41,677 nucleotides of DNA. It comes from an uncultured Bacteroidales bacterium (GTDB lineage: Bacteria; Bacteroidota; Bacteroidia; Bacteroidales; UBA932). The notes below the pieces were generated by a model that did no database searches, was not told the DNA's origin, and was given only the letters and a program-made list of their open reading frames with translations. A program made the translations under genes and the position numbers. This document shows, piece by piece, positions 1 through 6,683 of the stretch; position 1 is the first letter of the stretch, and every line of letters begins with the position of its first letter. The stretch spans positions 1 to 41,677 of the forward strand of contig ONBM01000022.1 of NCBI GenBank assembly GCA_900316045.1. Direction: 5' to 3'.

Positions 1-1
1 G

Positions 2-592
2 TGGTGTACCCGTGCCGTGACGGAGAAGTTGGTGGCGTTCCACTATGATATGGGCTCCCGCTCCCATGAGACTGCGCGCAAGCTTCTTCGCGGTTATCGG
101 GGAACTATCCAGACGGACGGCTATGGCGCATACGACCAGTTCGAGAGCGATCCTCATATCCAGGTGATTGGCTGCTGGGCACACGCCCGCCGTAAGTGGT
201 CCGAAGCGTTGGACGAGGATAAGCGGACGGCAAGCGAGGCGCTGGCCTACATCAACAAGCTCTATCACATCGAAAACGAGGCGAAGGAAGCTGGCATTGC
301 CGGTGAGTCCCTGAAGGAGAAGCGTCAGAAGGAAGCCTATCCGGTTATCCTTCAGTTCGAGAAGTGGATGTACGAGACGGTAATCCGCAGTTCTCAAAAC
401 AGCCGCATCGGGAAGGCCATCAGTTATACGCTTCCTCTGCTGCCGCGCCTGAGCCGTTACGTGAACGACGGCCGCTTCTGCATTGACAACAATCTCGTGG
501 AGAACGCCATCAGGCCACTGGCCCTGGGAAGGTTATGTGGTGTACAACATAATCTTCCTTATGTTGGCAATGCAATTATGTTGGCATCGTAG
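2..592 (+). pseudogene. IS66 transposase, catalytic-domain fragment (5' incomplete, 3' interrupted)
   Basis: This is the middle and late catalytic domain of an IS66-family DDE transposase, which cuts and joins the IS ends. The frame is already open at base 2, so the gene starts upstream. Visible motifs are the block around IQTDGYGAYDQF, containing a likely catalytic Asp, and NNLVENAIRPLALGR, containing the expected Glu. Homology to the family stops at about 532 after Leu-Gly-Arg. The last 20 codons, to the TAG at 590-592, come from the left end of the inserted recombinase element. The missing C-terminus is found at 4311-4517. As it stands the protein is truncated and probably inactive. Confidence 0.88.
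553..591 (+). repeat. Left terminal inverted repeat of the recombinase-trio element
   Basis: This 39-bp sequence is a perfect reverse complement of 4278-4316. It starts with the hexamer TCTTCC and then has two direct sub-repeats, TTATGTTGGCAATGCA at 559 and ATTATGTTGGCATCGTA at 575. They look like two recombinase binding sites in the same orientation. A weaker copy in the opposite orientation (CCACAACATAA) lies inside the element near 630-640. Confidence 0.9.
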
Positions 593-685
593 GATATTAC
601 CTTGCACTTTAGTTTGTTAGCTGCCATATCCACAACATAATGTATCGTATATTACTATAGGTCCTCAAATGGATCAGAGCAATAT

Positions 686-2248
686 ATGATAGAAACACTA
701 TTCCAGATCAAAAGAAAAGTAGAGGCGCACATGAATGCTCCTCTATTGCGGGAACGCGAGTTGTTCCTTGTTAAGAAGCAGTCTGAAGGAAACGGCATCC
801 GCTCACTTCAGATGACCGCAGACCAGTTGTTGTTTGCTACACTTCATTTGTCATTGGGCAATGAAGGCACCATGGTAAGTTTATCAGAAATAATGGTTAT
901 GCAAAACAACTACGATGGTCCAAAATCCACATTCTTGGTGAGCACCGTCACACAATGGCTAAATGAGATGGGGCGTCTTGATCCAAGGTATAACGACTCA
1001 AGCATCTTGTTCAATCGCTTTAGTTCAGTCTGCCATTACAGAATGCGCTACTTGACATACCCTTTTTACGATGAAAGGTACTCATACCTTAAAAGTCTTG
1101 AAGTACAAGGCATGTCTTACAATCGCTTACACGAGTATGCCTGGATGCAAATTATCATAATTGACCGTTTGTCTTTGACAGAACGGAATCACGTGTTGGA
1201 GTCAGATCTTGAAAAGGTTATAAAAGATAGAGAGGCAGAAGATTGTTCGCAGGGACGTCCCCCTTCTCAAAAATGGATAAAAACGTTCAGGACTGTTGCA
1301 TATGGCTGGCTATCATATGCTGGTATTCTGCATCGAGAAGAGAAATTAGATCCTTTGGAGTACAATGTAGTGTGCGATTATGTTCAATGGGCTCGTGATA
1401 GCAAGGGACTGGCAGAGGCCACATTGATAGGCAGGGAGCGAGAGTTGAAGTGCTTCATGTCCTTCATCCGTCGCAAGAGCAGTTTGATATCTTTGTCGCT
1501 GGAACAGATTGATGAATATCTTGGTTATCGCCATAACGGCGGATGCTGTCGCCGAACGATGGCGACTATCGTCGCAACCTTGAGAGACTTCTTAAGATAT
1601 GCCGTTGCATGTAACTTATGCTCAATTGTTCCTGATGCCATTAAGGCTCCTCGTCAGTTTACAATGGAAACCTTGCCTTCAGCACCCTCGTGGAATGAAG
1701 TGGAGCAGCTTGTAGGGTATTATGGTGTATCGAACGCACGAGGAAGAAGGAATACGGCCATTATGGCATTGATGGCCGTATATGGAATGAGATCCTCAGA
1801 AGTGGCAGACCTTCGCCTGCACGATATCGACTGGAATAAAGAATGCATCTACCTCCGGAGAGCAAAGAGAGGCGGCATTCAGGCTTTTCCTCTAGATAAA
1901 ACAGTTGCCGGGCTCATTACAGATTATCTTCTGGAAGGACGTAACAATGCAATGGGACGAGATCATCTCTTTCTAACGCTGTGTATGCCATACGAAAAAA
2001 TCACGAGAGGCGTTGTTTACTATTTGGTTGCCAGAGCGTATAAGGGACTTGATATCCATGTTCGACATAGGGGTGGCCACTCCCTACGTCATGCCTGCGC
2101 CAGTCACCTTGTGAACAATGGCGGGACATTGAAAGAAACTTCAGATCTGTTGGGTCATCGCTTGCTTGATACCACCCGAATATATGCGAAGGTAGACTTG
2201 TCACATCTGCACAAGGTCTCCGAAATGGAATGGGAGGGCTTGCTATGA
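686..2248 (+). CDS. Tyrosine recombinase, first gene of the trio
   Basis: This 520-residue protein is predicted to perform site-specific strand exchange at the element ends. The C-terminal half is a phage-integrase-type catalytic domain. Visible residues are Arg in YGMRSSEV (about residue 369), Lys in the RAKRGG hairpin, HSLRH (about 465), the second His in LLGHRLLD (about 490) and nucleophile Tyr in TRIYAKVD (about 499), so the catalytic set is complete. A core-binding domain precedes it at about 220-330, and the first 200 residues are an extension I do not recognise. Its stop codon overlaps the next gene's start as ATGA (2245-2248), implying translational coupling. No clear ribosome binding site is seen. 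Confidence 0.88.
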   Translation: MIETLFQIKRKVEAHMNAPLLRERELFLVKKQSEGNGIRSLQMTADQLLFATLHLSLGNEGTMVSLSEIMVMQNNYDGPKSTFLVSTVTQWLNEMGRLDPRYNDSSILFNRFSSVCHYRMRYLTYPFYDERYSYLKSLEVQGMSYNRLHEYAWMQIIIIDRLSLTERNHVLESDLEKVIKDREAEDCSQGRPPSQKWIKTFRTVAYGWLSYAGILHREEKLDPLEYNVVCDYVQWARDSKGLAEATLIGRERELKCFMSFIRRKSSLISLSLEQIDEYLGYRHNGGCCRRTMATIVATLRDFLRYAVACNLCSIVPDAIKAPRQFTMETLPSAPSWNEVEQLVGYYGVSNARGRRNTAIMALMAVYGMRSSEVADLRLHDIDWNKECIYLRRAKRGGIQAFPLDKTVAGLITDYLLEGRNNAMGRDHLFLTLCMPYEKITRGVVYYLVARAYKGLDIHVRHRGGHSLRHACASHLVNNGGTLKETSDLLGHRLLDTTRIYAKVDLSHLHKVSEMEWEGLL

Positions 2249-3192
2249 AAATGGGAGAAGCAGTAACTGTGTACATATCGTACAGAATGAGTCTTGGAGA
2301 GAAGGCTCGTACAATAGGCTTCATTATAAAGAACTTCTGTGGCTATATAGGAGCAGATAAAGACCTCTCCATCATATCAGAGCAGCATTGTTTCCACTAC
2401 TTGAATGCGCATGGTGTCAGAGAAGGAGTTGCCACCACATACTGGTTCAGTATATATGCGGCGTTGAATGGGTTCTTTATGTGGGCAGTGGCCAGAAGAT
2501 ATATGACGGTAAATCCTTTGCCGAAGGATAAGCCAGCGGAACCAGATGACTTTGTGCCATACATCTACTCCAACGTGGAACTGAAACTAATCTTTGAAAC
2601 CGCCTTAACCTATAGAAAGCGCTTTAATATTGAATACCCGGAGGTCATTCAGGCGATGCTCAAACTGACATATTGCCTTGGGTTACGTCCCGGTGAGACC
2701 ACTCATCTCGTTATAGATGATATCCGTCTCCAAGATGGCATTGTGCACATTCGGGAAACAAAATTCTACAAAAGCCGTATAGTCCCTTTTGGTGAAGAAG
2801 TGTCTCGAATGCTTGAGGACTACTTGCTGTGGCGTTCTGAAATAGCGTTGCGCAGATGTGTCTCCGATAACCACCTCTTCATTGATAAAAGAGGAAATCC
2901 TGTTCAGTTGTCTTCGTTCCAACAAGCCTTCCGCTTAATCAGGGAAAAAGCCGGCATCCATCGTTCGGATACTGCTTACTCTGACGTTCGTCTTCAAGAT
3001 CTTCGTCACACTTTTGCAACAAACCGCGTTGCACAATGGTATAAGGAAGGAAAGGACGTACAGGCCCTCTTGCCGGTGTTATCCACATACTTGGGTCACA
3101 GCAATCTTGATAGTACGGCTGTGTATATCTCTTTCACAAATCAACTATTGGATGAGGCGGGGAAACGCTTCCAAACTTATGCTGCGCTATGA
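2245..3192 (+). CDS. Tyrosine recombinase, second gene of the trio
   Basis: This is a phage-integrase-family recombinase of 315 residues. I chose the ATG at 2245 over the in-frame ATG at 2230 because it forms an ATGA overlap with the upstream stop and follows a GGGAGGG stretch. The N-terminal core-binding domain covers about 1-100 and the catalytic domain about 115-300. Visible residues are Arg in CLGLRPGE, Lys in RETKFYKSR, Arg in LQDLRHTFA, His in YLGHSNLD and Tyr in TAVYISFT. The first His of the usual HxLR motif is replaced by Gln here (Q-D-L-R). The stop overlaps the third gene as ATGA at 3189-3192. It probably acts with its two neighbours on the terminal repeats. Confidence 0.88.
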   Translation: MKMGEAVTVYISYRMSLGEKARTIGFIIKNFCGYIGADKDLSIISEQHCFHYLNAHGVREGVATTYWFSIYAALNGFFMWAVARRYMTVNPLPKDKPAEPDDFVPYIYSNVELKLIFETALTYRKRFNIEYPEVIQAMLKLTYCLGLRPGETTHLVIDDIRLQDGIVHIRETKFYKSRIVPFGEEVSRMLEDYLLWRSEIALRRCVSDNHLFIDKRGNPVQLSSFQQAFRLIREKAGIHRSDTAYSDVRLQDLRHTFATNRVAQWYKEGKDVQALLPVLSTYLGHSNLDSTAVYISFTNQLLDEAGKRFQTYAAL

Positions 3193-4217
3193 AACAGTCT
3201 GACAAAGAACTTATAGGATACTGGCTTCGAAGATATCTAACTGAATATCTGCCCGTCGTGAGAAACCTGTCGCGAAATACGATTACCAGTTATCGGGACG
3301 CCCTGCGTCAACTACTTGAATATGTTACAGAGAATGGGCTTTCTCCTGATAAACTTCGTGTTGAAGAACTAACTTCAGAACTTGTGGCGAGCTTTTTACT
3401 CAATCTTGAGCGAGCAAAAAACTGCTCTATACAGACGAGAAATCACCGGCTTTCTGCCATACACAGCTTTGCGAACTACATCTCAACATCGGAACCTCAA
3501 TACCTGTTTTGGTATACAAAATTGAAGAATATACCCATCAAGAGGTTCGGTCTTAAAAAACATTATGAGAAAGCAATCCCCAAAGTTGTGTATTTGGAAA
3601 AGGACGAAATGAAAACGCTGCTTTCCATACCTGACAAAACGACATCCCAAGGAGCTCGAGACTATGCTCTACTGATGTTCTTGTACAATAGCGGGGCGAG
3701 AGCGACCGAAGCAGTGAATCTTCGAATACAAGATATCGCTATAGGCAACGGAGTTCATGCATCCTTGGCGACAATCAGAGGTAAGGGCAACAAAACAAGA
3801 GTATGCCCATTATGGGACAGTACGGTAAAGCTATTGCAGCCATATATGAAAAGAAGTCCTGAAGAACCGATCTTTCTTAATCGATATGGTGATCCCATCA
3901 CAAGGTTCGGGATATATGAACTGGTATCAAGATATGCTGCTAAGGCTGCGGAAGTCATGCCGTCAATCGGAGAAAAGAATATCAGCCCTCATACGATACG
4001 TCATTCGACCGCATCTCATTTACTTGAGTCGGGAGTGGATATCAATACCATTCGTTCGTGGTTGGGACATGTATCAGTTGACACTACTAACATATATGCT
4101 GAGGTTAACATCAGAATGAAGTCCAAAGCTTTAAAAACTTGCGAGGTGTTTGTAAAAGGCGTCCCAAAGTATAATCCCAAAGACAAAACGCTCATTGGCT
4201 TCCTTAAATCTCTATAG
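3189..4217 (+). CDS. Tyrosine recombinase, third gene of the trio
   Basis: This 342-residue XerC/XerD-like recombinase has a SAM-like core-binding domain (about 10-110, with the typical RNLSRNTITSYRDALRQLL opening) and a catalytic domain (about 135-325). The catalytic set is complete: Arg in YNSGARATE, Lys in RGKGNKTR, His and Arg in SPHTIRHS, His in WLGHVSVD, and Tyr in NIYAEVN. It ends 60 bases before the right terminal repeat. Three recombinases in this order, with coupled translation and no other cargo, are the hallmark of RIT elements. Why three enzymes are needed is not known from the sequence. Confidence 0.9.
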   Translation: MKQSDKELIGYWLRRYLTEYLPVVRNLSRNTITSYRDALRQLLEYVTENGLSPDKLRVEELTSELVASFLLNLERAKNCSIQTRNHRLSAIHSFANYISTSEPQYLFWYTKLKNIPIKRFGLKKHYEKAIPKVVYLEKDEMKTLLSIPDKTTSQGARDYALLMFLYNSGARATEAVNLRIQDIAIGNGVHASLATIRGKGNKTRVCPLWDSTVKLLQPYMKRSPEEPIFLNRYGDPITRFGIYELVSRYAAKAAEVMPSIGEKNISPHTIRHSTASHLLESGVDINTIRSWLGHVSVDTTNIYAEVNIRMKSKALKTCEVFVKGVPKYNPKDKTLIGFLKSL

Positions 4218-4277
4218 ACAGTTGTACGTTATGTTGGCATTGTAGTAATCATATCGTTAAATATAAAAGACTTAACT

Positions 4278-4316
4278 TACGATGCCAACATAATTGCATT
4301 GCCAACATAAGGAAGA
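4278..4316 (-). repeat. Right terminal inverted repeat of the recombinase-trio element
   Basis: This is the perfect 39-bp counterpart of 553-591. A further sub-repeat, GTTATGTTGGCATTGTA, lies just inside at 4228-4244 in the opposite orientation. Each end therefore has two outer direct sites and one inner inverted site. The outermost GGAAGA (4311-4316) is also the sequence where the IS66 transposase frame resumes (Gly-Arg), so these six bases may belong to the target or to the strand-exchange overlap. Confidence 0.9.
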
Positions 4317-4517
4317 AAGAACTTCCTGTTCTGTGGGAACCACGATGCTGCAATACGTGCCGCCATCGTCTACTCCCTGGTGGACAGCTGCAAGGCACTG
4401 GACGTTGACCCGCGTGAATGGATGGAGGATGTCCTTCTCCGGATCCCCGGTAACGAGAATAATCGCGAAGCCCTCCGTGAACTCCTGCCCGACAAGTGGG
4501 CTAAACAAACCAACTAG
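4311..4517 (+). pseudogene. IS66 transposase, C-terminal fragment
   Basis: Read from 4311 the frame gives Gly-Arg-Lys-Asn-Phe-Leu-Phe-Cys-Gly-Asn-His-Asp-Ala-Ala, then a VYSLVDSCKALDVDP segment and an ending ELLPDKWAKQTN before TAG at 4515-4517. This is the expected C-terminal domain of IS66 transposases and continues the frame broken at 532. It has no start codon of its own and is a disrupted remnant. An overlapping ATG frame at 4294 is out of register with the transposase and is not a real gene. Confidence 0.85.
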
Positions 4518-4520
4518 AAT

Positions 4521-4567
4521 CAACTTGAACCAACTTGGGGCAACTTGACCAAGTTGCCTCCAACTTG
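4521..4567 (+). repeat. Phased CAACTTG heptamer repeats with a hairpin near the IS66 right end
   Basis: CAACTTG occurs at 4521, 4531, 4541 and 4561, spaced 10, 10 and 20 bases, with an inverted copy CAAGTTG at 4550-4556. Positions 4539-4558 form a perfect 9-bp stem with a 2-base loop (GGCAACTTG, AC, CAAGTTGCC). The block sits directly after the transposase stop. It could be a terminator-like structure or a protein-binding array for the transposase. I cannot tell which. Confidence 0.7.
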
Positions 4568-4580
4568 AAATCAAATACAC

Positions 4581-4605
4581 AAGTCGTCTTTTATCGGAGG
4601 CTTAC
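4581..4605 (-). repeat. Right terminal inverted repeat of the IS66 element
   Basis: Read on the minus strand from 4605 the sequence starts GTAAGCCTCCGATAAAAG. IS66-family ends commonly begin GTAAGC, so 4605 is taken as the outer edge. The exact repeat length cannot be set without the left end. The IS would be expected to be followed by an 8-bp target duplication, which would be CTTTAATG at 4606-4613. Confidence 0.6.
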
Positions 4606-4722
4606 CTTTAATGCAGAAAAAGAGAAAAAGAAATAGTACCGCATTGACATCGGAAAACGGCTTCATAGGGAGACCATTCACCAACTGTTTTTTGCATCAT
4701 TACCGAACTGATTGGAGTTGCT

Positions 4723-5049
4723 ATGAATCATGAGGAACCCATTTCATATAAAGAACTGAGTCAGCGAATACATCATCGCACTGCGAGAATCGGCTATCAA
4801 CTAGGCTGTATTATTGATATTTTCGAGAGCCTCAATAAATACATTGATTTCAGAGTACCACCTCTTACTGGTCTATGCGTTTCTACCTATACTGGATTTC
4901 CAGGAAAGAGTTTTAACAGAATTATCCCTCATTATTCAGAGAAAAGCCATACTGAAAAAGTGTCGACCTTAAATTGCATCAATCAGGAGGCCTACAACTT
5001 TAAAAGATGGGAAGATGTTCTGATAATGCTCGGCTTAAATCAAGATTGA
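4723..5049 (+). CDS. Hypothetical protein with a VPPLTGLCVS / TGFPG motif
   Basis: This is a 108-residue soluble protein of unknown function. It opens with a helical segment (SYKELSQRIHHRTARIGYQ), then has a strand-like block VPPLTGLCVSTYTGFPG and ends EAYNFKRWEDVLIML. From memory, this pattern (Tyr-Lys-Glu-Leu start, PPLT...TG.PG block, final Phe-x-x-Trp) resembles a small domain found next to HNH nuclease domains in predicted restriction-type endonucleases. No HNH motif is present here, so it would be that domain alone. It is first in a run of four small same-strand genes. A GGAG lies about 8 bases before the ATG. It is likely a real gene, but the function is uncertain. Confidence 0.55.
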   Translation: MNHEEPISYKELSQRIHHRTARIGYQLGCIIDIFESLNKYIDFRVPPLTGLCVSTYTGFPGKSFNRIIPHYSEKSHTEKVSTLNCINQEAYNFKRWEDVLIMLGLNQD

Positions 5050-5103
5050 CTACATAGCTATCCTTATAATACTTATTATCCAATAGTTTTCAATACCAAG
5101 ATT

Positions 5104-5550
5104 ATGAACCTGTCATACCTGTCTTTACTTGCATTAGGGAAAGTACCAGAAGAGGACTTTCAGTATAAAGACCTAAATGCTGCCAGGAAAAAAAGAGTTG
5201 CTGGATTTGTGAATAACATTCCACAGAAGTACTCACTAGACGAAATCAATTCTGATGTTCAAAAGCTTTCGGCAATGAAAGATAGCTTTATATTTAAGAT
5301 AGTAGACAAATTCGACATGATATTTGTTGCCCTTTCAGTTGTATTCTTTGCACTATATTGGGCATTATATGGTTTTGGGTATGGTTTGCTGACGGGAGGC
5401 GGTTTGTTAATCATTATGGCTATTCTCGATAAGCACCTTGGAAACCTCTTCGATTTGACTCCATCTTCTGTTCAGTTGTTGACGGATTTTGACACTCTTC
5501 TAAACGAATTAAATAATGCTCAGAGAAGAGAAAGAAATAACTCAAAATAG
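5104..5550 (+). CDS. Hypothetical membrane protein with two transmembrane helices
   Basis: I do not recognise a family. The 148-residue protein has a charged N-terminal half (about 1-72, with KDLNAARKKRVAGF), then two adjacent hydrophobic segments at about 75-97 and 99-112, separated by a short Gly-rich turn (GFGYGLLTGG), and a polar C-terminal tail ending QRRERNNSK. This suggests a hairpin of two helices with both ends on the same side of the inner membrane. It lies 54 bases after the preceding gene and 9 bases before the next. The base composition is AT-rich compared with the core genes downstream, as expected for transferred cargo. Confidence 0.6.
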   Translation: MNLSYLSLLALGKVPEEDFQYKDLNAARKKRVAGFVNNIPQKYSLDEINSDVQKLSAMKDSFIFKIVDKFDMIFVALSVVFFALYWALYGFGYGLLTGGGLLIIMAILDKHLGNLFDLTPSSVQLLTDFDTLLNELNNAQRRERNNSK

Positions 5551-5559
5551 TACTCAGTT

Positions 5560-5967
5560 ATGAATAATACTCTTGCAATCTTATTTAATAAGCTTGATAA
5601 AACAGCAAAACATCTTATTGTTGGCGCCATTGTTCTATTATTACTTCCTCCGATATTATCAGTAGAGCAGAACCAAAATGTTAAACTACCACAGTATTCT
5701 AGTTTCTCAACAAGAAATACAAATCCCCACATTACACTGCAGACATTTGACGCTGACGATGTAATCTGCTTGAATTGGTATCATGATTCAGGCAGGAGTT
5801 ATAGTCTGTACTGTACAATTAAGAAGGGGAATAAACTATATGATAGCGGAGGTTCGAAATGTGGTTATCTTCTCGTAAAAGGGGACGGAAGTGTTGTGAT
5901 TAAAGGTTGGGGAGAAGCGAATGGTCACTATTATGGTGTGGATGGCGCAAAGGCTTCAAAGAAATAA
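5560..5967 (+). CDS. Hypothetical membrane-anchored protein
   Basis: This 135-residue protein has one hydrophobic segment near its start (LIVGAIVLLLLPPILSV, about residues 21-37). A roughly 95-residue exported or peripheral domain follows. The domain has alternating short strands and Gly-rich turns (NWYHDSGRSYSLY, KKGNKLYDSGGSKCGYL, DGSVVIKGWGEANGHYYG), suggesting a small beta fold with two Cys residues. I recognise no family. It lies 9 bases after the previous gene and 20 before the next, so it is probably part of the same operon. Confidence 0.6.
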   Translation: MNNTLAILFNKLDKTAKHLIVGAIVLLLLPPILSVEQNQNVKLPQYSSFSTRNTNPHITLQTFDADDVICLNWYHDSGRSYSLYCTIKKGNKLYDSGGSKCGYLLVKGDGSVVIKGWGEANGHYYGVDGAKASKK

Positions 5968-5987
5968 CCTTAAAAAATCATTATAGT

Positions 5988-6143
5988 ATGGAGAATCAAG
6001 AACAACCCAAAAAAGGGAGCAAGTGGCTAACATGGTTGGCAATTATTTTCGTTCTCGCCGTAATCGGGCGTTGTATGGGCGAATCAGAGAGTGAAGATGA
6101 CAAATTTATTAGGCAATATAATGAATTCGCTACCAGGCCATAA
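5988..6143 (+). CDS. Small single-pass membrane protein, 51 residues
   Basis: The ATG at 5988 gives a protein with a basic N-terminus (QPKKGSKW), one hydrophobic helix (LTWLAIIFVLAVIG, about residues 14-27) and an acidic tail (GESESEDDKF). The longer frame starting at 5907 would overlap the previous gene by 61 bases and adds nothing protein-like, so I reject that start. It is the last of the four-gene run 4723-6143 and converges with the regulator gene on the minus strand. No family is recognised. Such short proteins often act as membrane partners, but that is only inference here. Confidence 0.5.
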   Translation: MENQEQPKKGSKWLTWLAIIFVLAVIGRCMGESESEDDKFIRQYNEFATRP

Positions 6144-6160
6144 CTTGTCAAAGAACTAAA

Positions 6161-6514
6161 TTAAAACGGCATATCGTCTTCATCGTCATCCTCGGTTGAG
6201 GTCAAGGTGAAGTTCATCTTCTGGCGATGCCTATTGACGATACGTTTAAACTCCTCACGGCTGTTAAAGCGCTGAACCTTGCCCCCAACGGAGACGAAGC
6301 CTTCGATGGCGACCGGGTCCTCGAAAAGGCTCTTGATGGAAACATCAAGGGCTTTTGCTATTTTCTCGATGGTGTCAATGCGGGGCAGGCCGTTGAGGGA
6401 GCGAGACAGGCTCTCGGGCTTGACACCCATTTCACTCGCGAGCCGGAAGTGTTTCCAGCCCTTTTCTTGACATAAACGGTCAACGTTAAAAACCAGAATA
6501 TCTTTTGCATCCAT
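6161..6514 (-). CDS. Cro/C1-type (XRE) HTH transcriptional regulator
   Basis: This is a 117-residue DNA-binding protein with a helix-turn-helix at about residues 15-65 (LASEMGVKPESLSRSLNGLPRIDTIEKIAKAL read in pieces). The segment ending in LFEDP is typical of XRE proteins. A short basic region and an acidic C-terminus (TEDDDEDDMPF) follow. I chose the Met at 6514 over upstream ones because a TAATTTTG -7 box at 6548-6555 (minus strand) puts the transcript start close to it. It is divergent from the small serine recombinase at 6684. The 130-base gap between them has repeated TTATCAA motifs, so it probably represses itself, the recombinase, or both. Confidence 0.8.
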   Translation of the reverse strand: MDAKDILVFNVDRLCQEKGWKHFRLASEMGVKPESLSRSLNGLPRIDTIEKIAKALDVSIKSLFEDPVAIEGFVSVGGKVQRFNSREEFKRIVNRHRQKMNFTLTSTEDDDEDDMPF

Positions 6515-6547
6515 ATTTGAAATGATCAAAAACATCTCAAATATACG

Positions 6548-6681
6548 CAAAATTAACGGATAGTATCAAGAAATTTTCACATATATCGCCAACTTATCAA
6601 TCCGACCTCTTGTTTATCAATTAACTATTTCGTATATTAGTCAGAGGAATAATTAACCGTTATATCAACATAATTTATCAA
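6548..6681. promoter_or_regulatory. Divergent regulatory region with repeated TTATCAA motifs
   Basis: On the minus strand TAATTTTG (6548-6555) fits the Bacteroidota -7 box TAnnTTTG for the XRE gene. On the plus strand TTG at 6610-6612 and TATATTAG at 6633-6640, spaced 20 bases, are a near-consensus promoter for the serine recombinase. TTATCAAT-like motifs occur at 6594-6601, 6614-6621 and 6675-6681, with TATATCAAC at 6661-6669. The second falls inside the promoter spacer, a position suited to repression. Binding by the XRE protein is inferred. Confidence 0.5.
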
Positions 6682-6683
6682 AT

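Larger units (their letters stand above)
553..4316 (+). mobile_element. Recombinase-in-trio (RIT-like) element inserted in IS66 transposase
   Basis: Three consecutive tyrosine recombinase genes on one strand, overlapping by ATGA, occupy nearly all of this segment. They are bounded by perfect 39-bp inverted repeats at 553-591 and 4278-4316. The segment splits the IS66 transposase frame precisely, which marks it as mobile. RIT elements are known to have three adjacent tyrosine recombinase genes in fixed order between inverted repeats and no other cargo, and this matches. If the flanking hexamers TCTTCC and GGAAGA are not part of the element, the core is 559-4310. The assignment to RIT rests on architecture, not on a database match. 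Confidence 0.8.
1..4605 (+). mobile_element. IS66-family insertion sequence, left part outside window, split by a recombinase-trio element
   Basis: Two pieces of one IS66-type transposase reading frame lie at 2-532 and 4311-4517. Joined, they read through the family's conserved C-terminal block (Leu-Gly-Arg then Lys-Asn-Phe-Leu-Phe-Cys-Gly-Asn-His). The right end of the IS is placed at 4605 because the reverse complement there starts GTAAGC, the usual start of IS66-family terminal repeats. The left end and the other IS66 genes lie outside the window. The 3.8 kb between the pieces is a separate, later insertion. No 8-bp target duplication can be checked without the left end. Confidence 0.85.

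Noticed and set aside
686..4217. Integron or Tn554-type transposon
   Set aside because: There are no attC-like sites or gene cassettes. The third gene is a full tyrosine recombinase, not a small TnpC, which fits RIT better.
527..4315. GGAAG at 527-531 and 4311-4315 as a simple 5-bp target duplication of the trio element
   Set aside because: The left copy is separated from the inverted repeat by 21-26 extra bases, and tyrosine recombinases do not normally make such duplications. A strand-exchange overlap or scar explains it better.
4294..4548. 84-residue open frame over the IS66 tail
   Set aside because: It is out of frame with the transposase remnant, which has clear family residues in the correct frame.
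4521..4567. CAACTTG repeats as a CRISPR array
   Set aside because: The units are 7 bases with 3-base gaps and one inverted copy. There are no spacers and no cas genes.
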